From positions 764,699-828,698 of the forward strand of contig SJOL01006654.1 of NCBI GenBank assembly GCA_004794785.1: a stretch of DNA of 64,000 bases, read 5' to 3'. Source of the stretch: Opisthorchis felineus (taxonomy: Eukaryota > Platyhelminthes > Trematoda > Opisthorchiida > Opisthorchiidae). Positions 35,961 to 46,649 of this stretch are shown here, piece by piece (position 1 is the first letter of the stretch; each line of letters opens with the position of its first letter). The notes below the pieces were generated by a model. That model made no database searches. It saw nothing but the letters and a program-made list of their open reading frames with translations, and was not told the origin of the DNA. Position numbers and translations under genes: made by a program.

Positions 35961-37834
35961 GAGTCACGTAAATGGAGAGAAAGGAATCATTTACTAACTT
36001 TCATTTGAGCGTCCTTGAAAAGCCTTTAAATTACGTACTAATTCTAGCGTCCTTAGAACCTAGTCGATTTAAACAAACCTTTAGGTTATGGTGACACGAG
36101 ATACAGAAATTAGGGCTTTATAAAGTATATAGGAATATGTCATTTTTCTGCGCCAACACAATCGTTCGCAATTTACTCAAAAGATCAAATGTAGTTTGAA
36201 CTCAACATTTGTTTTGGAGAGCCTCTAAATTCTGGGTTCTATAGTTTGCATCACGGCTTTCGCGACCACATTGAGGAGATCCTCATCATCTCATCAACAG
36301 TTGTCAGTCAAGCTGGTACACAAGCAGTTAGGCTGTAAGCGAACCAGACGAACGATCGGCCAATCCACAAATTACTCATTCAGACGGCCAGCCGGCCTGC
36401 TAGTCACTCAGCGCCCAGTCGTCCAATCAAGCAGCCAGTCAGTCACTACAGCATTCCAACGGCCAAGTTGCCAGGCGACAAGTCTGAGGTGTTGGCCTCA
36501 CTTTGGGAATAAACTTGTGGAGACTTACCTTAACACGTGCATGGAATTGTACGTGTTTTTACATGATTAGAAAAGATATTGGATTCCTGATCTTTGCTGT
36601 TTCCTTCCCGCATTTCCCATAACTTTACGAATGTTATGGCGGCAACATGTGAGTTTCAGCTTTCTGCAGACATTTCTGACGGATAAGTTAGCTTGTTTGT
36701 TGGGAATGATAAATTGCGTCTCGTAACTCGAGGCTAAAGAATGTAGGCGGTCCTAGAAAAACATTCATTAGAGGGAGATTTTGGCTTCTACCCAGCGGTC
36801 AGGTTGCAATGAGATCGTTGAAAGGTATCCTACATGGCTCAGCAGTAGGCATTAGATTTTACCTGGCATAAAATTTGGTGCTCAGCGTCATTCGTCCATT
36901 AGCTTTTATGGAAAACTCGAGCTAAAATGGCACAGTCAGGCGGCTCAATGAATGCTGTGAGAATTACATGGCAACTTATTCCTCTATTCTTTGGCTATTT
37001 GATGGATATGATCGACTAGCTAATCCAAGGGCTATCTTGAAGTGCTTTATTTGTAAATGCAGCATAAAACATAACTGCTACCTTTAACTTTTTGTGAAAT
37101 CGAAGTGGTATAATAAATTCAGTGTTTAGCTGCCATTATATGTTCCATTGTTCGCCGAGTATTGCTCAGTAGTCTTAGATATGCACATAACTGAGACTAA
37201 TTCAGATCGTCTGACCTAAGAAAACTTGCAGTTGCGCACCTCGAAATCTGTATAAGTGCTTCACACAAGTCTAATGACACCTCAGATTTCGGCTTAGTTG
37301 GGTATTTTGAACTCTATTCCCACAAGTGTTAACGATGCCTAGCTGTTTCATCGTAATCAAAGCTTGTGGTAAATGGGAGCTACTTTTGCATATGAAATAA
37401 ACTGAACCAGACATTTCAAAAATTGGCGCGGTGTTCGGATATTCCCGCAAACGGTACCGTAAATGCATATTACGACAAACAGGACATAACTCAGAACATC
37501 TCGTATGTCACTGCGCATATAACAGCGCGTGCCATGGGGAACAAATCCAGACTTCGACTAGCCTATAATTTATCTAGACAGCTTGATTTATTGGAGTTGT
37601 TCCATGGAGGTTTTTGAGGTACTCATGGTTAAAGACAACCCAAAAGTTTGTTGTTAATAGAGAACGTTGGCGGCGAATTTGTAACTATTCGTCAGGATGG
37701 CTCGAAATACATCCCAATAGTTCACTAATTTAGGTATATGTGGTCAATTTTCACACACTGGTAGGCATATGTGTTCGGGGCTCTCAGTTTCACCGGATAG
37801 CGCGTTCGAAAAATGCTTCTGTAAAAGGTGAACA
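35959..37834. other. Region upstream of WDR19
   Basis: I see no convincing exon here. The stretch 36360-36500 is rich in repeated cagtcagtcac/ggccagcc words. A segment at about 36496-36538 (tcactttgggaataaac ... ttaccttaac) recurs at 38787-38830. Confidence 0.4.
36496..36538 (+). repeat. Dispersed repeat segment, copy 1
   Basis: The words tcactttgggaataa and attaccttaaca or near variants occur here and at 38787-38830 in the same order and spacing, about 2.3 kb apart. They could be ends of one mobile element or two scraps of a repeat family. I see no target-site duplication. Confidence 0.4.
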
Positions 37835-37969
37835 ATGCAGGAACCTAATGTTGACACACAAGGTCAGCAGTGTAGGCATGTTAAAACAAAAATAACTGAA
37901 GTATTCCTTCGGCCAATTAATGGGAAAGATTTTGTTCTTCTCAGGGACAACCAACTACCCGCTAACCGA
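37835..37969 (+). CDS. Candidate first exon of an unknown plus-strand gene
   Basis: It starts with an ATG (aacaATGCAGG) and runs 45 codons to a strong donor, AACCGA/gtaagc, in phase 0. It contains MQEPNVDTQGQQCRHV and FLRPINGKDFVLLRDNQL. The composition is protein-like, but I recognise no family. If real it could splice to the phase-0 candidates at 45194 and 45332, or upstream of the gene at 46.5 kb. It could equally be chance. Confidence 0.25.
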
Positions 37970-38786
37970 GTAAGCACCAGGTTGCACATATTAAGCCGTG
38001 ATCCCGGAGACAATATTTGACGCCGTGACGTAGCGTGGTGTTAGTTCTGCTTGCGACTACGAGCAAGCTGACTAATGATGCTTTTCAGATCAGACCTGGG
38101 ATAAACGAAAATCCCCCAAAATCAAATTTAAGACACAGCAAACGAAAGGAACGCCGGAGAAGAACGAAACAGGCTAAAAACAAATAAATATCCTTGCAAC
38201 ACCACGACCGGTAAAACTTACTGCTCTAAAGATTTCTCGGAAACGAATGGTTTCAAAGTCCACGAGGATCTCGCCATATTTATTATACTGTTGTTTGCTC
38301 GACTTTCAACCCTTAAGTTTCGGATGGGCTTTGTCGGAGCAGCCAGCCAAAACGTTTTCAGCAGCCATCGTTGGTTTCACTGCCCCATATCTTACGTGGC
38401 AGAGTGTACGTTCAATGATCCAAACCATTTCCAAAATTTAAATTCCAGCACTGGTCATGATCGATTTAACCACCATTTTATTTTAACTTGTCTGACCAAG
38501 TACAAGTTTTGTATGGAATTTGCTTTTTAAACTCTCATTTATCGGGAAAGCACCGACGAAACGTGCGTTGATCACAGTTTTCCTCAAATATGTGCATATC
38601 GCACATATCAAATCTCACCTTCTGCTCAAGTGACTGGGTTCGATCCCAAATTGGACTATGCGACTGAATCAAACTTTACGAATACTGCATTTGAACTCTT
38701 TGTTGAATCTGTTGGATCGGTGTAAATTCCGCTGCACTTAAGTGCTACACTCAACCCGGTCTGTTTGATCAAACGGGACTAGCTTA

Positions 38787-38830
38787 ATCACTTTGGGAAT
38801 AATTACATCGCTTCATTACCTTAACAGCAT
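38787..38830 (+). repeat. Dispersed repeat segment, copy 2
   Basis: This is the partner of 36496-36538 (tcactttgggaataatt ... cattaccttaacag). The similarity fades on both sides. Confidence 0.4.
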
Positions 38831-39662
38831 CATTACGAGATTGTTAGATGCATATTTTTTAGTTGGCTCATTATTATCACGCTACTAATAACGATAGACA
38901 AAGCTTCTGTAGTCTTCACAATGAGGGTTAGCCATGTAGCTAGGAAACAAATTAGAATAGCATAAATGTTATATCCCATCCAGGTACACAGTACTTACGT
39001 TCAACAACTGATTATGATGGTCACAACGAATTTGAGATCACATGAGTTGACCGGACATTCTTAATAGTTAAAAGCTCACCAATTCAAACAAGCGTTAGAC
39101 AGGTGGCAAACAATGAACGTAGTCTACAGTCAGCTAAATAGGGTTTCAATGCCACTCTCACTTCAAATGTGCAGTTGACTTCTCCAAAGGCGAAACTTAC
39201 AGGCAACTGAATTAAAAAAATGCGTCTAGCTCATCCACTCAAATAAAAAATCTCACTACATTTAAAACCCACTAAATACGTATGGTACAACCGATGGAAC
39301 TATTCTGCAATCCCACCGGACAAAAAGCAAATACCACAATCAACTCGCAATTTCAATCAACTGGATTTAAATGAACTCTCATTGGTGCCACTATGGTAAT
39401 GAACAGACTTGTTGTTCGAGCCATAGTGACTAAATCTTTTATCGGTAGCAAAACAGCAGCAACGGGCAGGCCTAAACCCATCCATTTTCAGATGACGGAT
39501 TAGCTGGGTATTCACTCGGCAGCAGCAAATCTAACTTTGATTTGCCAACTCCATGCATTTTGTTGACAGTCGGATTTGGAACGCCTTCACCTGTCACACA
39601 AATTTGACTAAAATGAGTGGCTGATATGACAGTGATAAAATGTATTACATATTTAGGAATGG

Positions 39663-39971
39663 CTATTCGTCATAAACAAAATTTTCTTCACGCAAGACCG
39701 CCGTATTACTAATAACCCTGTAAAGTGGAATCAGAAACTTTATAAACGAACGATGCTCACAATTCCAACATACCCTTCGCATGCAATTTTTTCCAAGCAT
39801 TGTACTACGGACTGTTTTGGCTAAATAACTTATCTGAAAATAGGTGCGAGCAACCACTGCGAAATGGCTGTTGCTTAGACAAAAGTTCTTGTAGGTTATT
39901 TCGCTCCATCCTCTAATCTCTGCTAAGCAGACAAAAAACATTACTATTAGGACGAGGAGCCTAAAACTCAT
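39663..39971 (-). CDS. Hypothetical small secreted protein, single exon
   Basis: This is a 102-codon frame from a true ATG (aaaaacATGAG) to TAG. The N-terminus MSFRLLVLIVMFFVCLAEIR is a textbook signal peptide: a basic residue, a hydrophobic core of about 12 residues, and a plausible cleavage site near Ala-Glu-Ile-Arg-Gly. The mature part, about 80 residues, has four cysteines (NFCL, KNCM, RRVCW, NCEH). I know no family with this pattern. I found no clear poly(A) signal within 60 bases of the stop. It may be a lineage-specific secreted protein or a chance frame. Confidence 0.35.
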   Translation of the reverse strand: MSFRLLVLIVMFFVCLAEIRGWSEITYKNFCLSNSHFAVVARTYFQISYLAKTVRSTMLGKNCMRRVCWNCEHRSFIKFLIPLYRVISNTAVLREENFVYDE

Positions 39972-40594
39972 GTTTTTCTTATCAATGGGGCTAACTTAGT
40001 TCAGCAAAGCAGTCAATCTGCTGACTTCATTCAGCCCTGTATTTTGATAATTGAAGAAGTCAATACGACCATGGATAGTCTTTTACCCTTAAGTGACTGC
40101 CGGGTTGTAAGGCGATTTTTTGTTGTGCTGGTGAGGTTGACTAATCAACTATCATGCCGAAAACTAAAATGGCTTACACGATATCACTGAGCTAAATTCG
40201 CACTCGTACTTTAACAAGGCCACGCAAGGTAAATCAGGTAGAGTGAAACAAATAGAATGAATTTCTTATGTAATGGTCTTTAAAACAGGCTTACTGTGGT
40301 TAATCTGGTAGAAACAGATAGAAAGGAGATCATTCCTACCTCAATTTTGTTGTAAAATGACCATTTAGTTCTCCAGTATAACATGCGTTTACACTAAACA
40401 AGTTGGGGCAGGAATGAAGTTAGAGGGCATATTCCTACGCGGAGTGAAAATGATGTCCGGACTATTCACTAGAGGTTTCTAATGACAGTGTTTCCGAAGC
40501 GTATAGTTTTGACACTATAACTTCTAACTTGTTCCCAAAGGGCATGGGGCTTTGGTCAAATCGCCGTGAATGTTCTATCTAATGTTGGGCGCAT

Positions 40595-40801
40595 TTGTCT
40601 TCACGACTTTGTACAAAATCCAATTTAACGCGTATACTCCATGTCGCCTGTCGATCCGCTGAGCGGCTTGACCTCTATTTGAAGCAGCTGCATCGATATG
40701 TCGTAAAATTACGAACTGGGGGGAGGCTATCAAAGTCATCAGACGAACTTGAAAATGACTGGTTGATATCCCAAAGCCTATTCATCACGCGCCAACTCTA
40801 A
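40595..40801 (+). other. Open frame of uncertain status
   Basis: A frame of 68 codons contains SAERLDLYLKQLHRYVVKLR and SKSSDELENDWLI. Its amphipathic, charged composition is protein-like, but there are no good splice sites and no known relative comes to mind. I list it only as a possible exon. Confidence 0.15.
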
Positions 40802-42479
40802 CATAAGGAGCCTCTTCACTAAATCGTTCCGTAAACATATCGATCGACCGATAAGGCGGTCCACTTACCTGTGGTGAGTAATCAGTAACAGGCTGCTGAG
40901 GTCAAATGCGACGGGTGCTTTTGTATATGTCCATAAGTGATTGGTAGATGCCTAGTGCGTGAGGTGTTTTGCCATCTCAATTCACCTCAGACTTCAGCAG
41001 ATAGAGGCGTATGCTAGCATATTATCAGTGGAATTTTCTTTGCGGGTGTAGCTGGTTGATGGTAATCCAAATACAACCAGGAGATCGTGTTCATATCCAT
41101 CCATCAGTTGGCCAAATTCAAACGATCCACCGGTGACAATATATTTTACTCATTGTGTTGAAGTATGGTACCGGTCAAGCCATTGTTAGTAGGTGAAGAG
41201 CAGCATTTACTGGAATGTGATATGCAAGTTCCGCGTACGAAAAGTGTCACTGTGTTCAGTTTTAGTGGAGTGAATGTTTGGGTGCAGGGATGTACCAACA
41301 TATCCATTTCTCCTAATCAAGTAACACCTTTGGTCCGCTGATTCCAATACACGCGTAGTTTGCAGATCAGTCCGCTCTATTAGTTCAGTATTTGGAGCTT
41401 TCACAACCAACCACCAAGTCGTTAACTTGCCTGACTTCCGTTTGGCCGTTTTAAATACCCTATGCTACAGAATTCAAGATGTCCGTGACTTTAGGCCGAA
41501 ATTTCGCATAGATTTGATCCCGTTTAGCATGTCAACGGCAATTCGCGTCTCTTAAACGGTCAATTACCACTTTTATTAATACAAACAACTAAGGTGTCTT
41601 CACGGGTATTTGTGTGATTTAGTACCTCAATCTTGCTAGCACGATTAGGTCTGCATTTAGTGGTTAAGATTAACTTGAGCGGTTTTGCCTGGGCAGTGGC
41701 TATGGGCCTTTGGTAATAGTCGACTCGCGTCCCGCTGTGGTAGGTATGAGCAGTTGGAAGTCTTAATTTCTGTATACGATATGGCCGGGTTACACGTGTG
41801 TCCAATCCGAACACTTTTTTGTTGGGTTCGACAGCATACGCTGAGGACTAATAACGACACTAAATCATGTGATTTGATGTTTTTCTCTCAACTTTTACGC
41901 TCGAATAAGCTCCTTTTATACTAAGCTAGAGGACTTTCACAAAACTGTGCAACTAATCCGTTTAGGCGTTTTCGAATTTGGATTAATTTAGAATCTATAC
42001 TCAAACTAACTGAACTGGCCAGATGGATACAATTGGCGTATTTTTCCGAGGTTTTGATAGTTAGGTTCCTTCCATGGCATATTCCGATCAATCTCCGTAA
42101 ACCATACTATTTAGATACAATAAAATATCGCAGTACGCGGGCACCTAAAGGTTACCTCAACGAAAAAGACAGGATAGCATCCACAGCATTCCTCCATTCA
42201 TTCATTATCAAGTATGCACATGGATTCGGGCTGAACTGTCGTAAATGGTTGGAACTCGTAGCCTCTACCATTAGCTGAATTCTACTGTGACTACGTACAG
42301 TCACATGTATTCGTTCAAGGGCGGCATAGCGAACTCGTCAAGTACTTATGATCGCTCAACCACACCTTCACTTTCTTGTTTTACGTAGGGGAGTGCACTT
42401 TCCCATTCAGGGTCATTTGTAATAAGCCAACAAGGTGCTTTATGGAAAGCCAAATATAAACTATTGACAAGTGACTACA

Positions 42480-42925
42480 CATCATCATCATCATCATCAA
42501 AGACAGCAACATCAGTGTTGACACTGATGCTTCACTGCCGTACAATTGTTAGCTGTAAATGTCATGGTTGTACGAGGGCTGGGATACTGTCAGGGCGCCC
42601 ACATCTAGACAGAAGGACGATTAGGGTCCTCAACCAAAGCCTTTGGCTCAAAATCCTAACCGCAAGGCAGCGGTGTTGGGCTGGAAATGCAAGTACATTA
42701 CCATTTTTACGGAACACGCCGCCACACATGTTCCAATCCCCAACCTGGAGGGCCAGGAGGCTGCGTTCGTCAGACCTCTACCCATTGACCAACCTGGTAC
42801 GAGAGACTGCGAGTGTCGCAGGACACCCCCTAGTATAGCTCAGTGGGTCGCTGAGGTGCGCAAACCGCCACACCACGGTAAGGTCCAGTCTCTTCGTGAC
42901 GGACTACATATACGTGACTACGCAT
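42480..42925 (-). repeat. Dispersed repeat with an ATG/CAT microsatellite tail
   Basis: It begins with six or seven CAT units (42480-42499), followed by aacatcagtgttgacactga and tgcttcactgccgtacaa. That is the same signature as the tails of the LINE copies at 13258 and 33372. The body (42550-42925) is GC-rich and shares ccccaacctggagggcc with copy A and cgctgaggtgcgcaaaccgcc with 33.1 kb. It is probably a degraded or composite member of the same LINE family, oriented on the minus strand. Confidence 0.6.
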
Positions 42926-45193
42926 ACACCAACAAATACTGACGCACACAAGGAGCTTTTGTGAACCGTCTCCTAGATACGTAAGTTGCGTACTGGATTC
43001 ACCGGAGGACTTCCACCTTGACATCTGGGGGAACTATTTTAATTTATAGTACTGGTGTATATATAATCGGGTAAGGCATTTGACTTGATCGCGTGCCCCA
43101 ACTGTCATTTCCACGCAGCTCAACTCAGTTTTCCATGGGATAGAAATCAGATCAACGGAATACTCAGAAAACTGAAACCACCAACGAAAACCACAGAGAA
43201 TACTGATGAATGACAGCAACATTGCACAATCCTATGGACGAATGAAGTTACTGTAAAATGGAATTCCATTCCTACTAACCGTTCACCTCTCGGGAAACTC
43301 AGCAGAAAGGTTGACAAGTAAAATTTGTAGAGTAAGGAATCTGGACTTCGATTGCGAACACGGTGTCAACTAGCAGTGCTGAAAAACTCTTTAATAAAAT
43401 ACAGGATGTCGGAGTAGAAGGCGATAAAACATTAGTATCGTTCTATGCGTCTTCGCCCCTCACACACACCGGCTGAAAACTTGCCAAGGGCACCATGACT
43501 GAAAGGCTTGGGAGTTAGCCCAATACAGCCTGAACAATGAAACCGGATCTCTGCATAACTACGTGATTCATATCTGGTGTAAAAATATTCGGACAGTTGA
43601 ACAAACCCTCAGACTCCCAATAATATCAGCTTGGTCGCCAAATCTTGCATGAAAAAGTCCGAGCGGGTTGTTTTACCACTAGTCAAAAGTTTGAATTAAC
43701 TGCATGCACAAAAATTTCGTCATCTTGAAGAAGAACCCCCCACACACACAGTGCAACAAACCAATCAACAGCACTAACTAGGAGGGAATGACAGATTGCT
43801 ACTTCGTAATTGTACAAAGAAATATCTACGGAATATTCGAAATATGCACGTTGAAAGAAAGCACACACGGTCTCTAAACTATCACGGCCAACATCCGGAG
43901 GCCACTAAATAACGGGCATACACTGCAACACAATCAAGCTGGGGAAAAAGAAAGTTTATGGTTGTCTGAGAGACTTCATCAGAAAGAACTTCAAGCGAAG
44001 GATACTTCGTTAACAACCTCAAGAACAAGAACAGAGAAGTATACAGCTAGACCTCTCGTAAATCAGTAGCATACATGATCTAATGGCAGGACTGCTACTG
44101 CTAGGCAGAATCATGTGGGGACGCAAACCGAGTGTTCATTAGGAAGAAACGTTTTTTAGACCGGAGGACAATGTCATAGAAGTGAATCAAAACAGTGTTG
44201 CCTACCAGAATAACTGCAGTGGATGCAAAAGCCACTAAACAAACCGAAATGAAAACTTTTACCCGAACAAACGTACTCAAGGCGGTCATAAGTAGACAAG
44301 ATTCACTGTTCTTGCTATCCATACATGAAGAATAATGGGTCACCAAATCATCGTGGAAAATGCGGACACCCTGGCACACAAACGCACGAAGTGAATGTCA
44401 AAGTTCTTGAATGGATGACACTGCACACTAAATTCAATTAACCAGCGTGCAGAAATATACCCAATCTACGTAGCCATGCGAGCTACTCAAATGAATACTT
44501 CAAAGGGAAGTGATTATCAGAGGAACGGACTAGTTGGCAGGACCAACCAGCCGAAGGAGCGAAGTAAACCCTGTGCGGACCAGAGGGAGCTCGTCTAAAG
44601 TTTATCTAAACGCCGATCAATCAGGCACGAGTAGGTTAACCACTCTACCCGAGCAACCATACAAACAACTAATTATAATATGTCACCTCAGTTGGTTACG
44701 AAACTTTGGTTAAAAAGAACTATCAAGCTCAGGAAACAATCTATCAAACAATCAATCTATCGTATCAAAATCGTCCCAAAAATTCATCACTAATTTTAGG
44801 CCAAGTGGAATATATAGGTGGCTCAAATTGCTCAGGTTGGCGGTCAACCAAATTTAATTTTTGAAAAACTGTTTGTTCAGTCGAACTGCTTATAGCCGTG
44901 CAAAACAAACGGGTGTACTTTCAAGATACTTCACTAGGCTTAATTCGCACCTTTGCCCTGTCCCATAAACATGCAAAATAACGAGATACTTAGGTGAAGA
45001 AAGACTAAAAAGCTAACCTGTCACATATAGGCGGAGAAATGACAGAATCTTCATAAGGCTGAACTTGATTTTTATTTAAATGGATATTTTTAAGTCATCA
45101 CTTTCTCCATATTCTTTTTGGGACATCTGACGAGACCTGGTACATATAGGCGCCTCCTAGAGGATTGAACATGTTTATCTGGTCAGCGCCTAG
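42926..45193. other. Intergenic sequence
   Basis: I see only short open frames and no exon borders or repeats that I can defend. Confidence 0.4.
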
Positions 45194-45613
45194 GAATTGG
45201 AATTTTGCTCACTAAGTCGTCATCAATTGTTCATTTTTGTGGAGACAACCGTGAAGCCAAATGGTCATGATATAGTGATAGTCAGTGAAGAGGTAAGGTA
45301 GATTCAATAGCACAAACTGCACAGATTAAAGAGCAGGTCGAGTTTTGTGCAACAACTTTCTCCCACGTTCACACTGATGTTCTGTACCTGTGCTTTGTCT
45401 ACTTCACATGAAGAGAATACACTTGTTCGTCTCGTCGATTCTACAATAACAGTCGCCTACATATCAAAGTATAGCTGGTTCTTGTGCACTGATTCATTGT
45501 ACGTCAGGTTGCTGTTGATCAGTCCACCGAGCTTGAAGATATACCTGCACTTGATTGCAAGCAAACTGTCAGTCGGTAAACAGATCAACTACCAAATTTC
45601 TTACAAAACAATG
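45194..45613 (+). CDS. Candidate pair of exons of an unknown plus-strand gene (45194-45292, 45332-45613)
   Basis: The first part has the acceptor ctggtcagcgcctag and a strong GAG/gtaagg donor. It codes 33 residues (CSLSRHQLFIFVETT, KPNGHDIVIVSEE). A 39-nt intron would join it, phase 0, to a 94-codon frame (SRSSFVQQLSPTFTLM, LVRLVDSTITVAYISK, LKIYLHLIASKLSVGKQINY) that ends at ATG/gtatgt. The tiny intron resembles those of WDR19. There is no recognisable family. A phase-0-to-1 exon would still be needed to reach the gene at 46493. Confidence 0.25.
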
Positions 45614-46492
45614 GTATGTTGATTGTGTATTACTGAAAACACCATGAAAAAATTTCTATCCAAAGAAAAGTTGAAAGATATCAAATTCCTACTAGTTTAA
45701 TTAATAACCTTGATGGTCGCAGTTGGACGAGCACTGTGGAATGCACATTTTCGACACCACAAACGAATAAACAAGGCATACACCTCAGCATGTTGTACGT
45801 TACCTGCATGAAGATACTTGAAGGGGTCGTAGTTTAGGAAATATCGCTTATAACTTACCATGGAGGGAAGAAGTGAGCTGGAATGCTTGTAGTCTGTTCG
45901 ATATCTTCGTTTACTAAATTCAGAACAAATGGATTGATCTACAGTTGGATGCGCAGATTTTTTGTGAGGAGTACATCTGTGCAAGACACGTTAATGACTC
46001 CTAAAATTTTCACATCAGTTTATCACACATTCAATTGGTATTTTGGCGTCCTATTTCGACAGAGGTGAAAACTGGCCACCGTCTGTTGAACCGGTGACAA
46101 GAATCCTCACGGATACGAAGCGTAACTAGTTGAGTTTCATCGGATACTAAAGTTCCCACATAGTCTAAGTATAGCAAAAATACTATACGTTACCTGATAT
46201 TCACTCATCATCACAATATCACGCGTACCCGATATCTCACACATGACTTCAAAGACCGCTCCTTCGTGGAGATTACCATCAGATGAGATCAGTCATAGCA
46301 AGAAACTATCTTGATTTTGCTATTTAACTGACTCTTCAAGTGGCTGTTACTTTGTCCCAATAGATCAGTTTTGGCTGGCGACCCTTTCGAATAATGGGTG
46401 TTAGTCACACTTTATTAGAAATGGCAACTGGTTTAGCCGCTCAGTGAATTCGATGAATTATCAATAAAACTCTAATTTCCTGTTGTCTTCAG

Positions 46493-46649
46493 TAGATGAT
46501 CCCTTGACTGGAAATGTAATGGATATGTGCAGTTGCGAAGTTGTCAGCATCCGAGAATACATTTCAGAGGTAGCGGAGACCACGGAAGTGATAGAAGGCC
46601 CTCTGCTCAGTCCAGTGGTGGACAGATTTACTTCCATCTACGAACTCAG
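46493..46649 (+). CDS. Coiled-coil gene, first visible exon
   Basis: A 157-nt exon with acceptor atttcctgttgtcttcag and donor CTCAG/gtaagg. It is entered with one base missing from its first codon, so an upstream exon must exist. The product includes GNVMDMCSCEVVSIREY and EGPLLSPVVDRFTSIYEL. Confidence 0.65.

Noticed and set aside
38630..38720. A B-box-like ggttcgatccc that could mark a tRNA gene or SINE
   Set aside because: There is no matching A box at the right distance and no second copy of the flanking body, so it is too little to call.
45697..45984. Minus-strand exons with a 55-nt intron (SKRRYRTDYKHSSSLLPSM, then VTYNMLRCMPCLFVCGV)
   Set aside because: The splice sites look fair, but there is no start, no neighbouring exon and no family. 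It overlaps no supported gene and may be chance.
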